Shown here piece after piece: positions 8,589 through 17,458 of a stretch of DNA of 64,000 nucleotides. The notes beneath the pieces were generated by a model. That model saw only the letters and a list, made by a program, of their open reading frames with translations, was not told the DNA's origin and did no database searches. Within the stretch, counting starts at the first letter, position 1, and each line of letters opens with the position of its first letter. The position numbers and the translations under genes are program-made. The DNA comes from Oscillospiraceae bacterium (lineage in GTDB: Bacteria; Bacillota; Clostridia; Oscillospirales; Oscillospiraceae). The stretch is taken from NCBI GenBank assembly GCA_015068225.1, contig SVKX01000004.1, positions 45,887 through 109,886 of the forward strand, in the 5' to 3' direction.

Positions 8589-9141
8589 ATTGCAAAGAGC
8601 TATTGAGGCCATTTTGTTCGCTGCCGGCGAACGGATAGAGCTTTCCAGACTGGCGGCTGTTCTGGAAACGGATCCAGATGAGGTGGCCGCAGCTGCGGAG
8701 GCGCTTGCGGACGAGTTGGCTTTTTCCCGCCGGGGCATTCGCATTTTAAAGCTGGAGAAAGGCTATCAGATGGTATCCTCCGGTGAAATGGCAGACTATG
8801 TGACACGTGCGCTGGAAACCAGAAAGCCGCCGAAGCTTTCTTCCTCACAGCTGGAAACACTGACGATCGTTGCCTATTATCAGCCTGCTACCAAAGCTAT
8901 GGTGGAGCAGATTCGTGGTGTGGACAGCAGCTATTCCGTATCCGCGCTTTTGAACAAGAATCTGATTGAGGAAGCCGGGCGTCTGAATGTTCCCGGAAGA
9001 CCCATTCAGTACAAAACAACAGCTGCTTTTTTGCGTACCTTTGGCATTGAGTCACTGGAAGAACTTCCGCCCATTGAAAAGGTAAACTTCGGCGAACCGG
9101 AGCCAGAGCAGATGGAGCTTCCGCAGCAGGAGGAGAGCTGA
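8575..9141 (+). CDS. scpB: Segregation and condensation protein B
   Basis: 188 residues with tandem winged-helix domains (IEAILFAAGERIELSRLA at the start, the second with LETLTIVAYYQPATKAMVEQ). Dimeric partner of ScpA in SMC-ScpAB, which organises and separates newly replicated origins. The gene overlaps scpA and touches the next gene by one base. Confidence 0.93.
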   Translation: MDQIELQRAIEAILFAAGERIELSRLAAVLETDPDEVAAAAEALADELAFSRRGIRILKLEKGYQMVSSGEMADYVTRALETRKPPKLSSSQLETLTIVAYYQPATKAMVEQIRGVDSSYSVSALLNKNLIEEAGRLNVPGRPIQYKTTAAFLRTFGIESLEELPPIEKVNFGEPEPEQMELPQQEES

Positions 9142-9746
9142 TGGGCTGGCTCATAGCTTTGGCGGTGGTTATCGGTCTGGCGGTACTTCCTTTGGGCATC
9201 AGCGCGAAATATGATGCAGAAGGCCCGTTGCTTCGACTGATCGCCGGACCTGTACAAATAACCTTGTTTCCCGGAAAAAAGAAAGAAAAAAAGCATAAAA
9301 TCAAGAAGAAGGGCGACAGCTCGAAAGCGATCTGTTCCGGGACAGAAGCTGACGAAAAAAAGGGCGGCTCTGTTACCGATTTTATTCCATTGGTGAAGAT
9401 CGGTTGGGATTTGCTGTGTGACATCAGACGAAAGCTAAGGGTCAAGCGGCTGGAAGTGAAGCTGATCCTCGCTGGATCAGATCCTTGTGATCTTGCGGTA
9501 AACTATGGCAGAGCCTGTGCCGCAGTTGGGGGATTGGAACCCCAGCTTGACCGGTTTTTTGTAATCCGGAAAAAAGACATTCAGGTGGAATGTGATTTTG
9601 TAGAAGAAAAAACTAAGATTTACGCAAGGGCGGATCTGACCATAACCTTAGGCAGACTCCTCGTCCTCCTTGCCTGTTATGGTTGGCGGGCGCTGCGTGC
9701 ATTTATTAAGATCAAAAACGAAAGAAAAGGCGGTGTGCTTCAATGA
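9141..9746 (+). CDS. DUF2953 protein, YtfI-like
   Basis: 201 residues: one N-terminal transmembrane helix (GWLIALAVVIGLAVLPLG), then a very basic stretch (about residues 45-62, GKKKEKKHKIKKKG), then a globular part ending in a second hydrophobic segment (about 172-186). Length, topology and position directly before ytfJ match the DUF2953/YtfI family of endospore formers, whose biochemical role is not known. It starts in the scpB stop (TGATG) and overlaps ytfJ by four bases, so the set is co-translated. Confidence 0.75.
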   Translation: MGWLIALAVVIGLAVLPLGISAKYDAEGPLLRLIAGPVQITLFPGKKKEKKHKIKKKGDSSKAICSGTEADEKKGGSVTDFIPLVKIGWDLLCDIRRKLRVKRLEVKLILAGSDPCDLAVNYGRACAAVGGLEPQLDRFFVIRKKDIQVECDFVEEKTKIYARADLTITLGRLLVLLACYGWRALRAFIKIKNERKGGVLQ

Positions 9747-10141
9747 GCAAGAATCTTCCCAATATGCTGGAAAATACCATTGCAAAGATCCGGGAGCTGG
9801 TGGATGTGAATTCCGTGATCGGTGACCCCATTACAACAGCCGACGGTGTGACCATTATTCCGGTTTCCAAGGTCAGTGTTGGCTTTGGTGGCGGCGGCAG
9901 TGACTATGTCTCCAAGAACGCTAACAAGCAGGAGAATCCCTTCTGCGGCGGCGCAGGCGGCGGTGTCAAGGTTACCCCTGTTGCGTTTTTGATCGTTAAG
10001 GAAGGCACTGTCCGGATGCTCCCTGTGGCAAATCCCGCCAATACTACAGCGGACCGGATCGTGGAGCAGATTCCCGATACGCTGGATAGAATCGCTGCTT
10101 TTATCGATTCCCGCACAAAAAAGGATAAGGAAAGTATCTGA
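9743..10141 (+). CDS. ytfJ: GerW/YtfJ family sporulation protein
   Basis: 132 residues with the family pattern: an N-terminal helix (MLENTIAKIRELVD), the conserved GDPITTADGVTIIPVSKVS strand region, a glycine-rich segment (GFGGGGSDY and GGAGGGV) and the TPVAFLIVKEG strand. YtfJ is associated with spore cortex breakdown during germination in Bacillus. Its presence marks the organism as a spore former. It overlaps the DUF2953 gene upstream. Confidence 0.9.
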   Translation: MSKNLPNMLENTIAKIRELVDVNSVIGDPITTADGVTIIPVSKVSVGFGGGGSDYVSKNANKQENPFCGGAGGGVKVTPVAFLIVKEGTVRMLPVANPANTTADRIVEQIPDTLDRIAAFIDSRTKKDKESI

Positions 10142-10184
10142 ATAATTTCTTTACCCGGGGTAAAACTAAATCCGGGTGAGAGAA

Positions 10185-11273
10185 ATGTTCAAATGGATTC
10201 CGCGGACGGCGGCTGCATTGCTGGCTGCCGTCCTGTTTTTACCGCTTCCAGCAAAGGCTGTATCCGCGCAGAAAGCGATTTTGCTGGATGCCAATACCGG
10301 ACGGGTGCTCTATGAAAAAGACCCGGATAGCCGCAGTCTGATTGCCAGCACCACGAAGATCATGACAGCGCTGATCGTTTGTGAACAGTGTAATGTTCTG
10401 GACCGGATGCGGATCCCAAAGGAAGCTGTGGGCGTGGAGGGTTCCTCCATGTATCTGCGGGAGGGCGAGGTACTGACCCTTCAGGAGCTTCTGTACGGCT
10501 TAATGCTTTCTTCCGGTAATGACGCAGCTGTGGCACTGGCCATATACTGCGGAGGAACGGTAGAGGGATTTGTTCAGCTTATGAATGACAAAGCCCACAG
10601 GCTTGGCCTTACCGGTACGCACTTTGAAAACCCCAACGGTCTGGACAGCCCGGGACATTATTCCACAGCCCGGGATCTGGCGAAGCTTGGGGCTTATGCC
10701 ATGAAAAACCCAATATTTTCCCAGACCGTCTCTACAAAAAGTGTCAAGGCTGGACAGCGAAGCCTCCAGAACCATAATAAACTGCTGTGGCGGGTAGAGG
10801 GTGCAGACGGTGTGAAAACCGGCTTTACAAAGGCTGCGGGCCGTACACTGGTCTCCAGCGCCACCCGGGATGGACGGCGTTTGATTTGCGTTACCCTCAA
10901 TGACGGGAATGACTGGCAGGATCATGCCACATTGCTGAATAACGGATTTTCCCGTTTTACACCCAGTCAAATCATTTCTGCAGGAGATTGTATAGGCACT
11001 GTGGAAGTGGCTGGCGGTGAAGGGGATCGGGTACAGCTTTTGGCGGCAGAGGACTTTTCTTTTCCTCTGGCTGAAAAGGAAAAACCCCAGATCATTTTGT
11101 CCGGTCCCGGTTTTGCCTACGCGCCGGTAGTGCAGGGAAAGCAGGCAGGCGTTGCCTATATTTGCATAGAGGATAATTGTATCGGCAAAGTGCCGGTGGT
11201 TTACGCGCAGACTATTGAACAGGAAAAGCCCCCCAAAAAGCAGCATTTCTGGGATGGCTGGTTTGGAGACTGA
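10185..11273 (+). CDS. D-alanyl-D-alanine carboxypeptidase (DacF-like, S11)
   Basis: A penicillin-binding carboxypeptidase that trims the terminal D-alanine from peptidoglycan stem peptides. All three active-site motifs are present: S-x-x-K as STTK, S-x-N as SGN (SSGNDAAVAL), and KTG (VKTGFTKAAG). An N-terminal signal peptide (about residues 1-29, ending near AKAVSAQ) sends it across the membrane. I prefer ATG 10185, with GGTGAG just upstream, over the in-frame GTG 10176 that overlaps that site. The C-terminal beta domain is present but no clear amphipathic anchor helix is seen. Beside ytfJ it is probably the sporulation (DacF-type) enzyme; a vegetative DacA role is not excluded. Confidence 0.88.
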   Translation: MFKWIPRTAAALLAAVLFLPLPAKAVSAQKAILLDANTGRVLYEKDPDSRSLIASTTKIMTALIVCEQCNVLDRMRIPKEAVGVEGSSMYLREGEVLTLQELLYGLMLSSGNDAAVALAIYCGGTVEGFVQLMNDKAHRLGLTGTHFENPNGLDSPGHYSTARDLAKLGAYAMKNPIFSQTVSTKSVKAGQRSLQNHNKLLWRVEGADGVKTGFTKAAGRTLVSSATRDGRRLICVTLNDGNDWQDHATLLNNGFSRFTPSQIISAGDCIGTVEVAGGEGDRVQLLAAEDFSFPLAEKEKPQIILSGPGFAYAPVVQGKQAGVAYICIEDNCIGKVPVVYAQTIEQEKPPKKQHFWDGWFGD

Positions 11274-11274
11274 T

Positions 11275-11976
11275 ATGAAAGAACGTTTGCAAAAAATACT
11301 ATCCAGCCGGGGCATATGCTCCCGTCGAAAGGCTGAGGAGCTGATCCAAGCCGGCAGTGTTTTAGTCAACGGTGAGACTGCGGTGCTGGGCAGCACCGCA
11401 GATCCGGACATTGATGAGATCCTTGTGGACGGAAGACCCCTTCCGTCTCGTCAGCAAAATGTGTATATTATGCTGAACAAGCCCAGAGGCTATGTAACCA
11501 CTTTGTCGGATGAAAAGGGTAGACCTACGGTTTTGGAGCTGGTTAAGGATTGTGGAGTCCGGGTGTATCCTGTGGGTCGACTGGACTATGATTCAGAGGG
11601 GCTACTGGTCTTTACCAATGATGGGGAATTTGCCAATGCGCAGATGCATCCAAAGCATGTTGTTGACAAGGTATATGAGGTCTGGGTAAAAGGATATCAC
11701 GATGCATCCGCTGCGTTACTCAGCCGCCCTATTACATTGGATGGCTATACCATCCGCAGACCTTCCGTAAAGCTGCTTTGGGCACAAGGAGAGAAGGCAA
11801 AGTTTCTTGTGACCATCCATGAGGGGCGCAACCGGCAGGTGCGACGGATGTGCGAGGCGGCAGGAATGGATGTGACCAGACTGCGCAGAGTGGCCCAGGG
11901 CAACTTGAAACTGGGTGACTTGCAGGCAGGTAGCTGGCGTTACTTAACAGAAGAGGAAATGGCGGGGCTTTCTTGA
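11275..11976 (+). CDS. rluB: 23S rRNA pseudouridine synthase, RluB type
   Basis: 233 residues: an N-terminal S4 RNA-binding domain (RLQKILSSRGICSRRKAEEL), then the RsuA/RluB catalytic domain with aspartate in GRLDYDSEGLLVFTNDG and the C-terminal GRNRQVRRMCEAAG. It isomerises a uridine in helix 89/90 of 23S rRNA (RluB) or 16S rRNA (RsuA); position next to scpAB favours RluB, as in other Firmicutes. Start ATG 11275 with TGGAG at 11264; longer frames upstream lie inside the DacF gene. Confidence 0.9.
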   Translation: MKERLQKILSSRGICSRRKAEELIQAGSVLVNGETAVLGSTADPDIDEILVDGRPLPSRQQNVYIMLNKPRGYVTTLSDEKGRPTVLELVKDCGVRVYPVGRLDYDSEGLLVFTNDGEFANAQMHPKHVVDKVYEVWVKGYHDASAALLSRPITLDGYTIRRPSVKLLWAQGEKAKFLVTIHEGRNRQVRRMCEAAGMDVTRLRRVAQGNLKLGDLQAGSWRYLTEEEMAGLS

Positions 11977-11992
11977 AGCACCGCCATTTTTT
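11957..11992 (+). terminator. Terminator overlapping the rluB 3' end
   Basis: AAATGGCGG (11957-11965) pairs with CCGCCATTT (11981-11989), followed by T. The left arm lies inside the last codons of rluB. Confidence 0.7.
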
Positions 11993-12014
11993 ATGCATTT
12001 TTTGAAGGAATTAC

Positions 12015-12043
12015 TTGCAAAAGTGCAGGATTTCTGCTATTCT
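12015..12043 (+). promoter_or_regulatory. Promoter of the RpiR-type regulator gene
   Basis: TTGCAA at 12015-12020, TATTCT at 12038-12043, 17-base spacer. Confidence 0.6.
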
Positions 12044-12077
12044 AAATACAAAGATCAATCTCAAATGAGGTGAAAAT

Positions 12078-12947
12078 ATGGGTCACGATATTCTGTCTGT
12101 TTTGCAAGGAAAGACTATGGACTTTTCCAAGGGTCAGAGACGGATCGCTCAATTTATTAAGGAATCCTATGACAAGGCCGCTTTTATGACGGCCAGCAAG
12201 CTGGGTAAGGCTGTGGGCGTGTCAGAGTCTACAGTTGTTCGCTTTGCAGTGGAGCTGGGATATGATGGCTATCCTTCCATGCAGAAAGCAATGCAGGAAA
12301 TGGTAGTCAACCGTCTGACTTCCGTGCAGCGGCTTGAGGTGGCCCACGACCGGATCGGCAGTCAGGATGTGGTATCCATGGTACTGCATGCAGATATGGA
12401 AAAGCTGCGCCAGACCGGCGAGACCTTGGACCGCAAGGAATTTGCTGCCGCAGTGGACGCTATTTTGGGGGCAAAGAGAGTTTATATTCTGGGTGTGCGC
12501 TCTGCAGCCACATTGGCAAATTTTCTGGGATATTACCTGAACTATATGTTTCGCAATGTGCGTATTGTAACTGCCTCGGGTGTCAGCGAGATGTTTGAGC
12601 AGATCGTTGGCGTGGGCCCCGAGGATGTGGTGGTGGCTTTCAGTTTCCCCAGATATTCCTCCAGTACCGCTAAGGGTGCACAATACTGTCGCAGCACTGG
12701 CGCGAAGGTCATCGGCGTGACAGACAGCCGCCTGTCTCCCTTGGGTACAAACTGCGATCATGTGCTGCAGACAAAAAGCGATATGGTCTCTCTGGTTGAC
12801 TCTCTGGTTGCGCCTTTGAGCGTTGTAAATGCGCTGATCGTTGCGGTTGCGTCCAAGCGGGAGCAGCAGCTGACAAAAACCTTTGATGAGCTGGAGCACA
12901 TCTGGGAGGTTTATCACGTATATGAAAAGCAGGTTGACGAGAAATGA
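12078..12947 (+). CDS. MurR/RpiR family transcriptional regulator
   Basis: 289 residues. An N-terminal HTH domain of the RpiR type (about 1-77; FSKGQRRIAQFIKESYDKAA and VSESTVVRFAVELGYDGYP) is followed by a SIS sugar-phosphate-binding domain (about 110-260; YILGVRSAATLANFLGYYLN, FSFPRYSSSTAKGAQYC). Members sense phosphosugars and control sugar or amino-sugar catabolism. The only linked gene is the flavoprotein overlapping by four bases, which gives no hint of the effector. The long 5' spacing with a private promoter leaves room for autoregulation. Confidence 0.88.
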   Translation: MGHDILSVLQGKTMDFSKGQRRIAQFIKESYDKAAFMTASKLGKAVGVSESTVVRFAVELGYDGYPSMQKAMQEMVVNRLTSVQRLEVAHDRIGSQDVVSMVLHADMEKLRQTGETLDRKEFAAAVDAILGAKRVYILGVRSAATLANFLGYYLNYMFRNVRIVTASGVSEMFEQIVGVGPEDVVVAFSFPRYSSSTAKGAQYCRSTGAKVIGVTDSRLSPLGTNCDHVLQTKSDMVSLVDSLVAPLSVVNALIVAVASKREQQLTKTFDELEHIWEVYHVYEKQVDEK

Positions 12948-14161
12948 GATATGATGTGATCGTCATCGGCGGTGGTCCAGCAGGAATATTCGCGGCAATA
13001 ACAGCTGCCGGGCGGGGGCTCAGGGTACTTCTTCTGGAGCGAAATGACAGGCTGGGCAAAAAGCTGCTGATCACAGGCAAGGGCCGCTGCAATGTGACAA
13101 ATGATTGCGATGAGCAGGAGGTTCTGCGCAATATTCCCCGTAATGGTCGTTTTCTTTACAGTGCCATGGCAGCACTTCCCCCGAGATCCGTCATGGATTT
13201 CTTCGAAAAGCATGGCTGCGCTCTGAAAACCGAGCGGGGCAATCGGGTATTTCCCCAGTCGGATAAGTCTTCTTCCGTTCTGCAGTGTTTACAAAAGGTC
13301 ATGCAGCAGCGGGGCGTGGAGGTCCGCACGGCGAGAGTCAGCCAGATCCTTGCAGAGGATGGGAAAGCGTCCGGTGTCCGTACGGAAACGGAGAGCATAT
13401 ATGCAAACAGCGTGATCCTTGCCACCGGAGGATTGAGTTATCCCACTACCGGCTCTACCGGAGATGGCTATGCCATGGCCGAAGCCCTTGGGCATACAAT
13501 TAAACAGACGGAAGGTTCTCTTGTGCCGCTGGAAACAGCGGGGGAGGACTGTCCTGCCATGCAGGGTCTAAGCCTGCGAAATGTTGGCGTAAAGCTACTC
13601 AATGAAAAGGGGAAAGTGCTGTATAAGGACTTTGGAGAGCTGCTGTTTACCCATTTTGGCGTTTCCGGTCCCACTGTGCTCAGTGCCAGTGCTCACCTGA
13701 AAGGGGAACGGTGCCGTCTGATTATTGATCTCAAGCCAGCGTTGGACGAGAGCAAGCTGGATAGCCGGATATTGCGGGATTTGGAGATGTATCAAAACCG
13801 GACCATGGAAAATGCCCTGACCGACCTTCTTCCCCGGAGTATGATTCCGGTTGTATTGCGACGGACAGGTATTGATGGAGATCTGCAGGCCAATTCTCTG
13901 ACAAAACAAAGCCGTCGTCGACTTGTAGAGGAGCTGAAAGGCTTTTCTCTGGAGATCACCGGCAAACGGCCGGTGGCGGAGGCCATTATTACATCCGGCG
14001 GTATTGCCGTATCTCAGATCGATCCGAAAACTATGGAATCCAAGCTGATCCCTGGCTTGTATTTTGCCGGAGAGATTCTGGATTGTGACGCATATACTGG
14101 TGGATTTAATCTTCAGATTGCCTGGGCCACAGCCTATGCTGCCGGTTCGGCAGTGAAATGA
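12944..14161 (+). CDS. HI0933-type NAD(P)/FAD-dependent oxidoreductase
   Basis: 405 residues. N-terminal Rossmann FAD motif VIGGGPAGIFAAITAAGRG, then the family-specific LGKKLLITGKGRCNVTN, the TGGLSYPTTGSTGDGYAMA segment and the C-terminal FAD-binding GLYFAGEILDCDAYTGGFN. These are the marks of the HI0933/YtfP-like flavoprotein family (aminoacetone oxidase family in databases). The physiological substrate is not established. Overlaps the RpiR regulator by ATGA and is probably co-transcribed with it. Confidence 0.88.
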   Translation: MRYDVIVIGGGPAGIFAAITAAGRGLRVLLLERNDRLGKKLLITGKGRCNVTNDCDEQEVLRNIPRNGRFLYSAMAALPPRSVMDFFEKHGCALKTERGNRVFPQSDKSSSVLQCLQKVMQQRGVEVRTARVSQILAEDGKASGVRTETESIYANSVILATGGLSYPTTGSTGDGYAMAEALGHTIKQTEGSLVPLETAGEDCPAMQGLSLRNVGVKLLNEKGKVLYKDFGELLFTHFGVSGPTVLSASAHLKGERCRLIIDLKPALDESKLDSRILRDLEMYQNRTMENALTDLLPRSMIPVVLRRTGIDGDLQANSLTKQSRRRLVEELKGFSLEITGKRPVAEAIITSGGIAVSQIDPKTMESKLIPGLYFAGEILDCDAYTGGFNLQIAWATAYAAGSAVK

Positions 14162-14165
14162 CCCA

Positions 14166-14194
14166 TTGACAAACCGCTAAACCTATAATAAAAT
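14166..14194 (+). promoter_or_regulatory. Promoter of acpP
   Basis: TTGACA at 14166-14171 and TAAAAT at 14189-14194 with a 17-base spacer, directly behind the flavoprotein stop. Confidence 0.75.
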
Positions 14195-14236
14195 ACTGAA
14201 TGGTAAGCCTAAGAACCAATTTGGAGGTACTTGACT

Positions 14237-14458
14237 ATGTATGAAAAGTTAGTTTCCTTTGCTGCCCGTCAGCTGGAACTGGATGCCGCAGAGATCTCCC
14301 CTGACTCCACCTTCGAGAGTCTGGGTATTGATTCTCTGGATGTGGTTGAGATGATCATGGATCTGGAGTCTGAGCTGGGTATCGAGCTGGATCTGGAGGA
14401 TCAGAAGATTTCTACATTCCGCGAGCTGGCGGATTTTGTGGAGTCCAAGATCAACTGA
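14237..14458 (+). CDS. acpP: Acyl carrier protein
   Basis: 73-residue acidic four-helix carrier. The phosphopantetheine serine is the S of GIDSLDVVEMIMDLE. ATG 14237 has GGAGG at 14223-14227; an in-frame TTG at 14231 is possible but closer than usual. It carries growing acyl chains for fatty-acid synthesis as a phosphopantetheinyl thioester. It stands alone between a flavoprotein and the SRP RNA instead of in a fab cluster. Confidence 0.93.
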   Translation: MYEKLVSFAARQLELDAAEISPDSTFESLGIDSLDVVEMIMDLESELGIELDLEDQKISTFRELADFVESKIN

Positions 14459-14483
14459 GCCAAATCAAATAACCTTGTTCTGG

Positions 14484-14790
14484 CAGACCGGCTTGTAACA
14501 AGGTCGCACTAGTCGGGGAGATAGCGGTGCCCTGTACCTGCAATCCGCTATAGCAGGGATGAATTCCCACACCCGGGCAAGTTTTGAGTATCGTCTGGAC
14601 CATGTAAGCGGTGTTGAGGGACCGGTCTTGCGCAACGGGATCCCGTGAACCATGTCAGGTGGGGAACCAAGCAGCATTAAGCGGATCTTCCCGTGTGCCG
14701 CGGGGTTGCCGTTCCGGAGCTGGCTGCATGGATACCGGATATTCAGCTTTCTCAAATGTGGGTGTGCGATCTTGTTATGAGCCGGTCTTT
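14484..14790 (+). ncRNA. ffs: Signal recognition particle RNA, large Bacillus type with Alu domain
   Basis: The S-domain core reads ATGTCAGG, a GGAA tetraloop closed by GG/CC, then AAGCAGCATTAAG (about 14652-14685). The 5' part has the Alu-domain block GCGGTGCCCTGTACCTGCA (about 14525-14545). The two ends pair over more than 20 bases: GACCGGCTTGTAACAAGGTC near 14486 against GATCTTGTTATGAGCCGGTC ending at 14787. It is the RNA scaffold of the SRP, which with Ffh targets membrane proteins during translation. Position immediately before dnaX is the same as for B. subtilis scr. The exact termini are estimated from the terminal helix. Confidence 0.93.
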
Positions 14791-14823
14791 ATCTTGTATT
14801 TGCCTTTGGAAGGAGGAGTATGT

Positions 14824-16443
14824 ATGGCAGCGTATCAGGCCTTGTATCGGAAATACCGCCCTCAGACCTTTGATGATGTCTCCGGTCAGCTGGCGGTTAC
14901 CCAAACCCTGAAGACCCAGCTTGTCACAGGGAAAATGAGCCATGCATATCTGTTTACCGGTTCCAGAGGTACCGGTAAGACCAGTTGCGCCAAGATTCTG
15001 GCGAAAGCGGTCAACTGTTTAAACCCTCAGGATGGCAATCCCTGTAACTGCTGTGCAGCCTGCCAAACCATAGATTCCGGAGCTTGTCTGGATGTGCTGG
15101 AGATCGATGCAGCCTCCAACAATGGTGTGGACAATGTTCGGGATCTGCGGGATGATGCGGTCTATACGCCGTCTCAGGTGAAAATGCGTGTGTATATCAT
15201 CGATGAGGTGCACATGCTTTCCATTTCTGCCTTTAACGCCCTTTTGAAGATTATTGAAGAGCCTCCGGAGCATTTGCTCTTTATTCTGGCGACCACAGAA
15301 CTTCACAAGGTGCCCGCGACCATTCTTTCCCGCTGCCAGCGGTTTTCCTTCCGTCGCATATCTCAGGAGGATATTGCGGCAAGGCTGCAGTTTGTAGCCT
15401 ATCAGGAGAATATTGATCTGGATGAAAGCGCGGCCAGAGTTCTGGCCCGTATGGCAGATGGTGCTATGCGTGACGGCCTTAGCCTGCTGGATCAGTGCGC
15501 GTCTGCCACCGAGGGAGAGCTGACCGCGGAAAAGGTCTATGCCTGCCTGGGCATTGCAGGAGAGCAGAAGTGCGGTGAGCTTATGGGCTATATTGCAGAG
15601 CATAATACCCGCGGCGCTTTGGAGTTGTTCAACCGACTCTACGCCGACGGCAAGGATATTACCGCTCTTCTGGACGAGCTTGCCTGCCTGACCCGGGATC
15701 TTTTGATTCTAAAAACTGCGCCCGGAGCGGGAGTTTCCATGCTTTCCGGCGTTGCATCGGATGCAGAAGCCGGGAAACTGGCAGATCAGTTTTCCAGTGG
15801 GGAACTGATTCGTATTATGGAACAGCTGGAACAGACCATGTCCGGCTTTACAAGAAGTGCCAGCCGCAGAATGGATGCAGAGCTGTGTCTGATCAGCTTG
15901 TGCCAGCCAGAGCTTCAGGTGGATGCATCCAGCCTGAATGCCAGACTGACCCGACTGGAAGATCAAATGAAAACAGGTCTAATATCCTCTCCGCCTACAG
16001 CAAAGGAAGCTGCAACTACTGTTGCTCCCGTGAAACCGGAGAAGCTTTCTGAGCAGATAGAGAAACCCACCCCTGAACCGGAGCAGGCTGAACCTACGGA
16101 GCCGGTTTCTATGAGCTTCTGGACGGATCTGGTAGCGGCTGTACGGCAGGAATTGAAGCCTCCGGTCTCCGGATTTTTTACCACAAGCGCCAACGCCCCT
16201 GTGCAGGGTGCAGTTCAGGGCAATCGTGTAATTTTAAAGTGTGCCAACAGCTTTACGCTGGAGATGATTGATAAGCCGGAGGTCCTTTCCCTGGTGGGTC
16301 GAAAGGCATCGGTTATTCTGGGCTGTCCGGTATCTGCAGCAGCGGTAGACCGGTCTGCCAGACCGGAAACCAGTCTCTCAATGGAGCGTCTGATGCGATT
16401 TGGAGAGGCCCACAGTGATATTGTGACCATCAAAGACAATTGA
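14824..16443 (+). CDS. dnaX: DNA polymerase III subunit gamma/tau
   Basis: 539-residue clamp-loader ATPase. Walker A GSRGTGKTS, zinc-finger cysteines (CLNPQDGNPCNCCAAC), Walker B VYIIDEVHML, sensor 1 ATTELHKVPATILSRCQRF. The C-terminal 170 residues include a Pro/Glu-rich linker (about 395-425) and the tau-type domain that meets the polymerase and helicase. ATG 14824 has AGGAGG at 14811-14816; a longer open frame from 14611 would run through the SRP RNA and is rejected. No A-rich slippery site for a gamma form was noticed. Followed at 15 bases by ybaB and then recR, the classical dnaX-ybaB-recR unit. Confidence 0.96.
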   Translation: MAAYQALYRKYRPQTFDDVSGQLAVTQTLKTQLVTGKMSHAYLFTGSRGTGKTSCAKILAKAVNCLNPQDGNPCNCCAACQTIDSGACLDVLEIDAASNNGVDNVRDLRDDAVYTPSQVKMRVYIIDEVHMLSISAFNALLKIIEEPPEHLLFILATTELHKVPATILSRCQRFSFRRISQEDIAARLQFVAYQENIDLDESAARVLARMADGAMRDGLSLLDQCASATEGELTAEKVYACLGIAGEQKCGELMGYIAEHNTRGALELFNRLYADGKDITALLDELACLTRDLLILKTAPGAGVSMLSGVASDAEAGKLADQFSSGELIRIMEQLEQTMSGFTRSASRRMDAELCLISLCQPELQVDASSLNARLTRLEDQMKTGLISSPPTAKEAATTVAPVKPEKLSEQIEKPTPEPEQAEPTEPVSMSFWTDLVAAVRQELKPPVSGFFTTSANAPVQGAVQGNRVILKCANSFTLEMIDKPEVLSLVGRKASVILGCPVSAAAVDRSARPETSLSMERLMRFGEAHSDIVTIKDN

Positions 16444-16458
16444 GATAGGAGAATTGAA

Positions 16459-16803
16459 ATGGCAAAGAATAATTTCCGCGGTATGCCCGGCGGTATGAAT
16501 CAGGCTGCGATGATGAAGCAGGCCCAGAAAATGCAGCAGGAGCTTCTGCGCATGCAGCAGGAGCAGGAGACAAAGACCTATACTGCTTCTGCAGGCGGCG
16601 GAATGGTGAGCGCAACGGTCAATGGCAAGCATGAGCTTGTGGACATGAAGATCAATCCGGAGGCAGTGGATCCTGACGATGTGGAAATGCTGCAGGATAT
16701 GGTCATTGCGGCAGTGAATGAGGCTATGCGCACTGCCGATAACGATGCTGCTCAAAATATGTCCCGGCTGACCGGCGGACTGAATCTGGGCGGCATGTTC
16801 TAA
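16459..16803 (+). CDS. YbaB/EbfC family nucleoid-associated protein
   Basis: 114 residues with a Met/Gln-rich N-terminal helix (MNQAAMMKQAQKMQQELLRM), the family strand TASAGGGMVSATVNGKHELV and a helical C-terminus. Members bind DNA as dimers and are almost always encoded between dnaX and recR, as here. Confidence 0.93.
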   Translation: MAKNNFRGMPGGMNQAAMMKQAQKMQQELLRMQQEQETKTYTASAGGGMVSATVNGKHELVDMKINPEAVDPDDVEMLQDMVIAAVNEAMRTADNDAAQNMSRLTGGLNLGGMF

Positions 16804-16812
16804 GGAGGGCGT

Positions 16813-17412
16813 ATGCAGTATTTTCCTGCGGCGCTGCAAGATCTGGCAGACCAGTTTGCCCGTCTGCCGGGTATTGGCGGTAAAACGGCCCAGAGGCTTG
16901 CTTTTTATGTGTTGAGCCTTCCGGAATCCGATGCCCAAGATTTTGCAGATGCCATTTTAGCTGCGAAAAAAACCGTGCATACCTGTCCTATCTGCCAGAA
17001 TCTGACCGATCGGGAGGTTTGCCCGATTTGTGATGATGACATGCGGGACAAGAGCCTGATCTGTGTTGTGGCAGATCCCAAGGATGTGATCGCTATGGAG
17101 CGAAGCCGGGAGTTTAATGGGGTTTACCATGTGCTCCACGGCGTGATCTCTCCGCTGAATCATGTGACGCAGGATGACATTAAGATTCGGGAACTCCTGC
17201 AGCGTGTAGCCACAGGTCAGGTGCGGGAGATCATCATGGCCACCAATCCGGATACGGAAGGGGAAGCGACGGCTATGTATATTTCCCGTCTTCTGCGGCC
17301 TATGGAGGTCAAGGTGACCCGTCTTGCCTACGGCGTGCCGGTAGGCAGCCAGTTGGAATATGCTGACGAGGTGACCCTCTCACGGGCGCTGGAGGGCAGA
17401 CAGGAGATCTGA
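16813..17412 (+). CDS. recR: Recombination protein RecR
   Basis: 199 residues: N-terminal helix-hairpin-helix (FARLPGIGGKTAQRLAFYVL), a C4 zinc finger (CPICQNLTDREVCPIC), then a Toprim domain (ICVVADPKDVIAMER ... TNPDTEGEATAMYI). Works with RecO to load RecA at gaps. ATG 16813 follows AAGGAGG. Ends the dnaX unit at a hairpin shared with the convergent gene. Confidence 0.96.
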   Translation: MQYFPAALQDLADQFARLPGIGGKTAQRLAFYVLSLPESDAQDFADAILAAKKTVHTCPICQNLTDREVCPICDDDMRDKSLICVVADPKDVIAMERSREFNGVYHVLHGVISPLNHVTQDDIKIRELLQRVATGQVREIIMATNPDTEGEATAMYISRLLRPMEVKVTRLAYGVPVGSQLEYADEVTLSRALEGRQEI

Positions 17413-17417
17413 AAATG

Positions 17418-17458
17418 AAAAATGGGATGCGCAGAAAGCGCATCCCATTTAATTTTTA
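17418..17458. terminator. Bidirectional terminator between recR and the deacetylase gene
   Basis: AAATGGGATGCG (17420-17431) pairs with CGCATCCCATTT (17439-17450); T-rich on the plus side and A-rich before it, so it can serve both convergent genes. Confidence 0.88.

Noticed and set aside
14611..14823. N-terminal extension of dnaX
   Set aside because: It would translate the SRP RNA; ATG 14824 has an ideal ribosome site and gives the conserved N-terminus.
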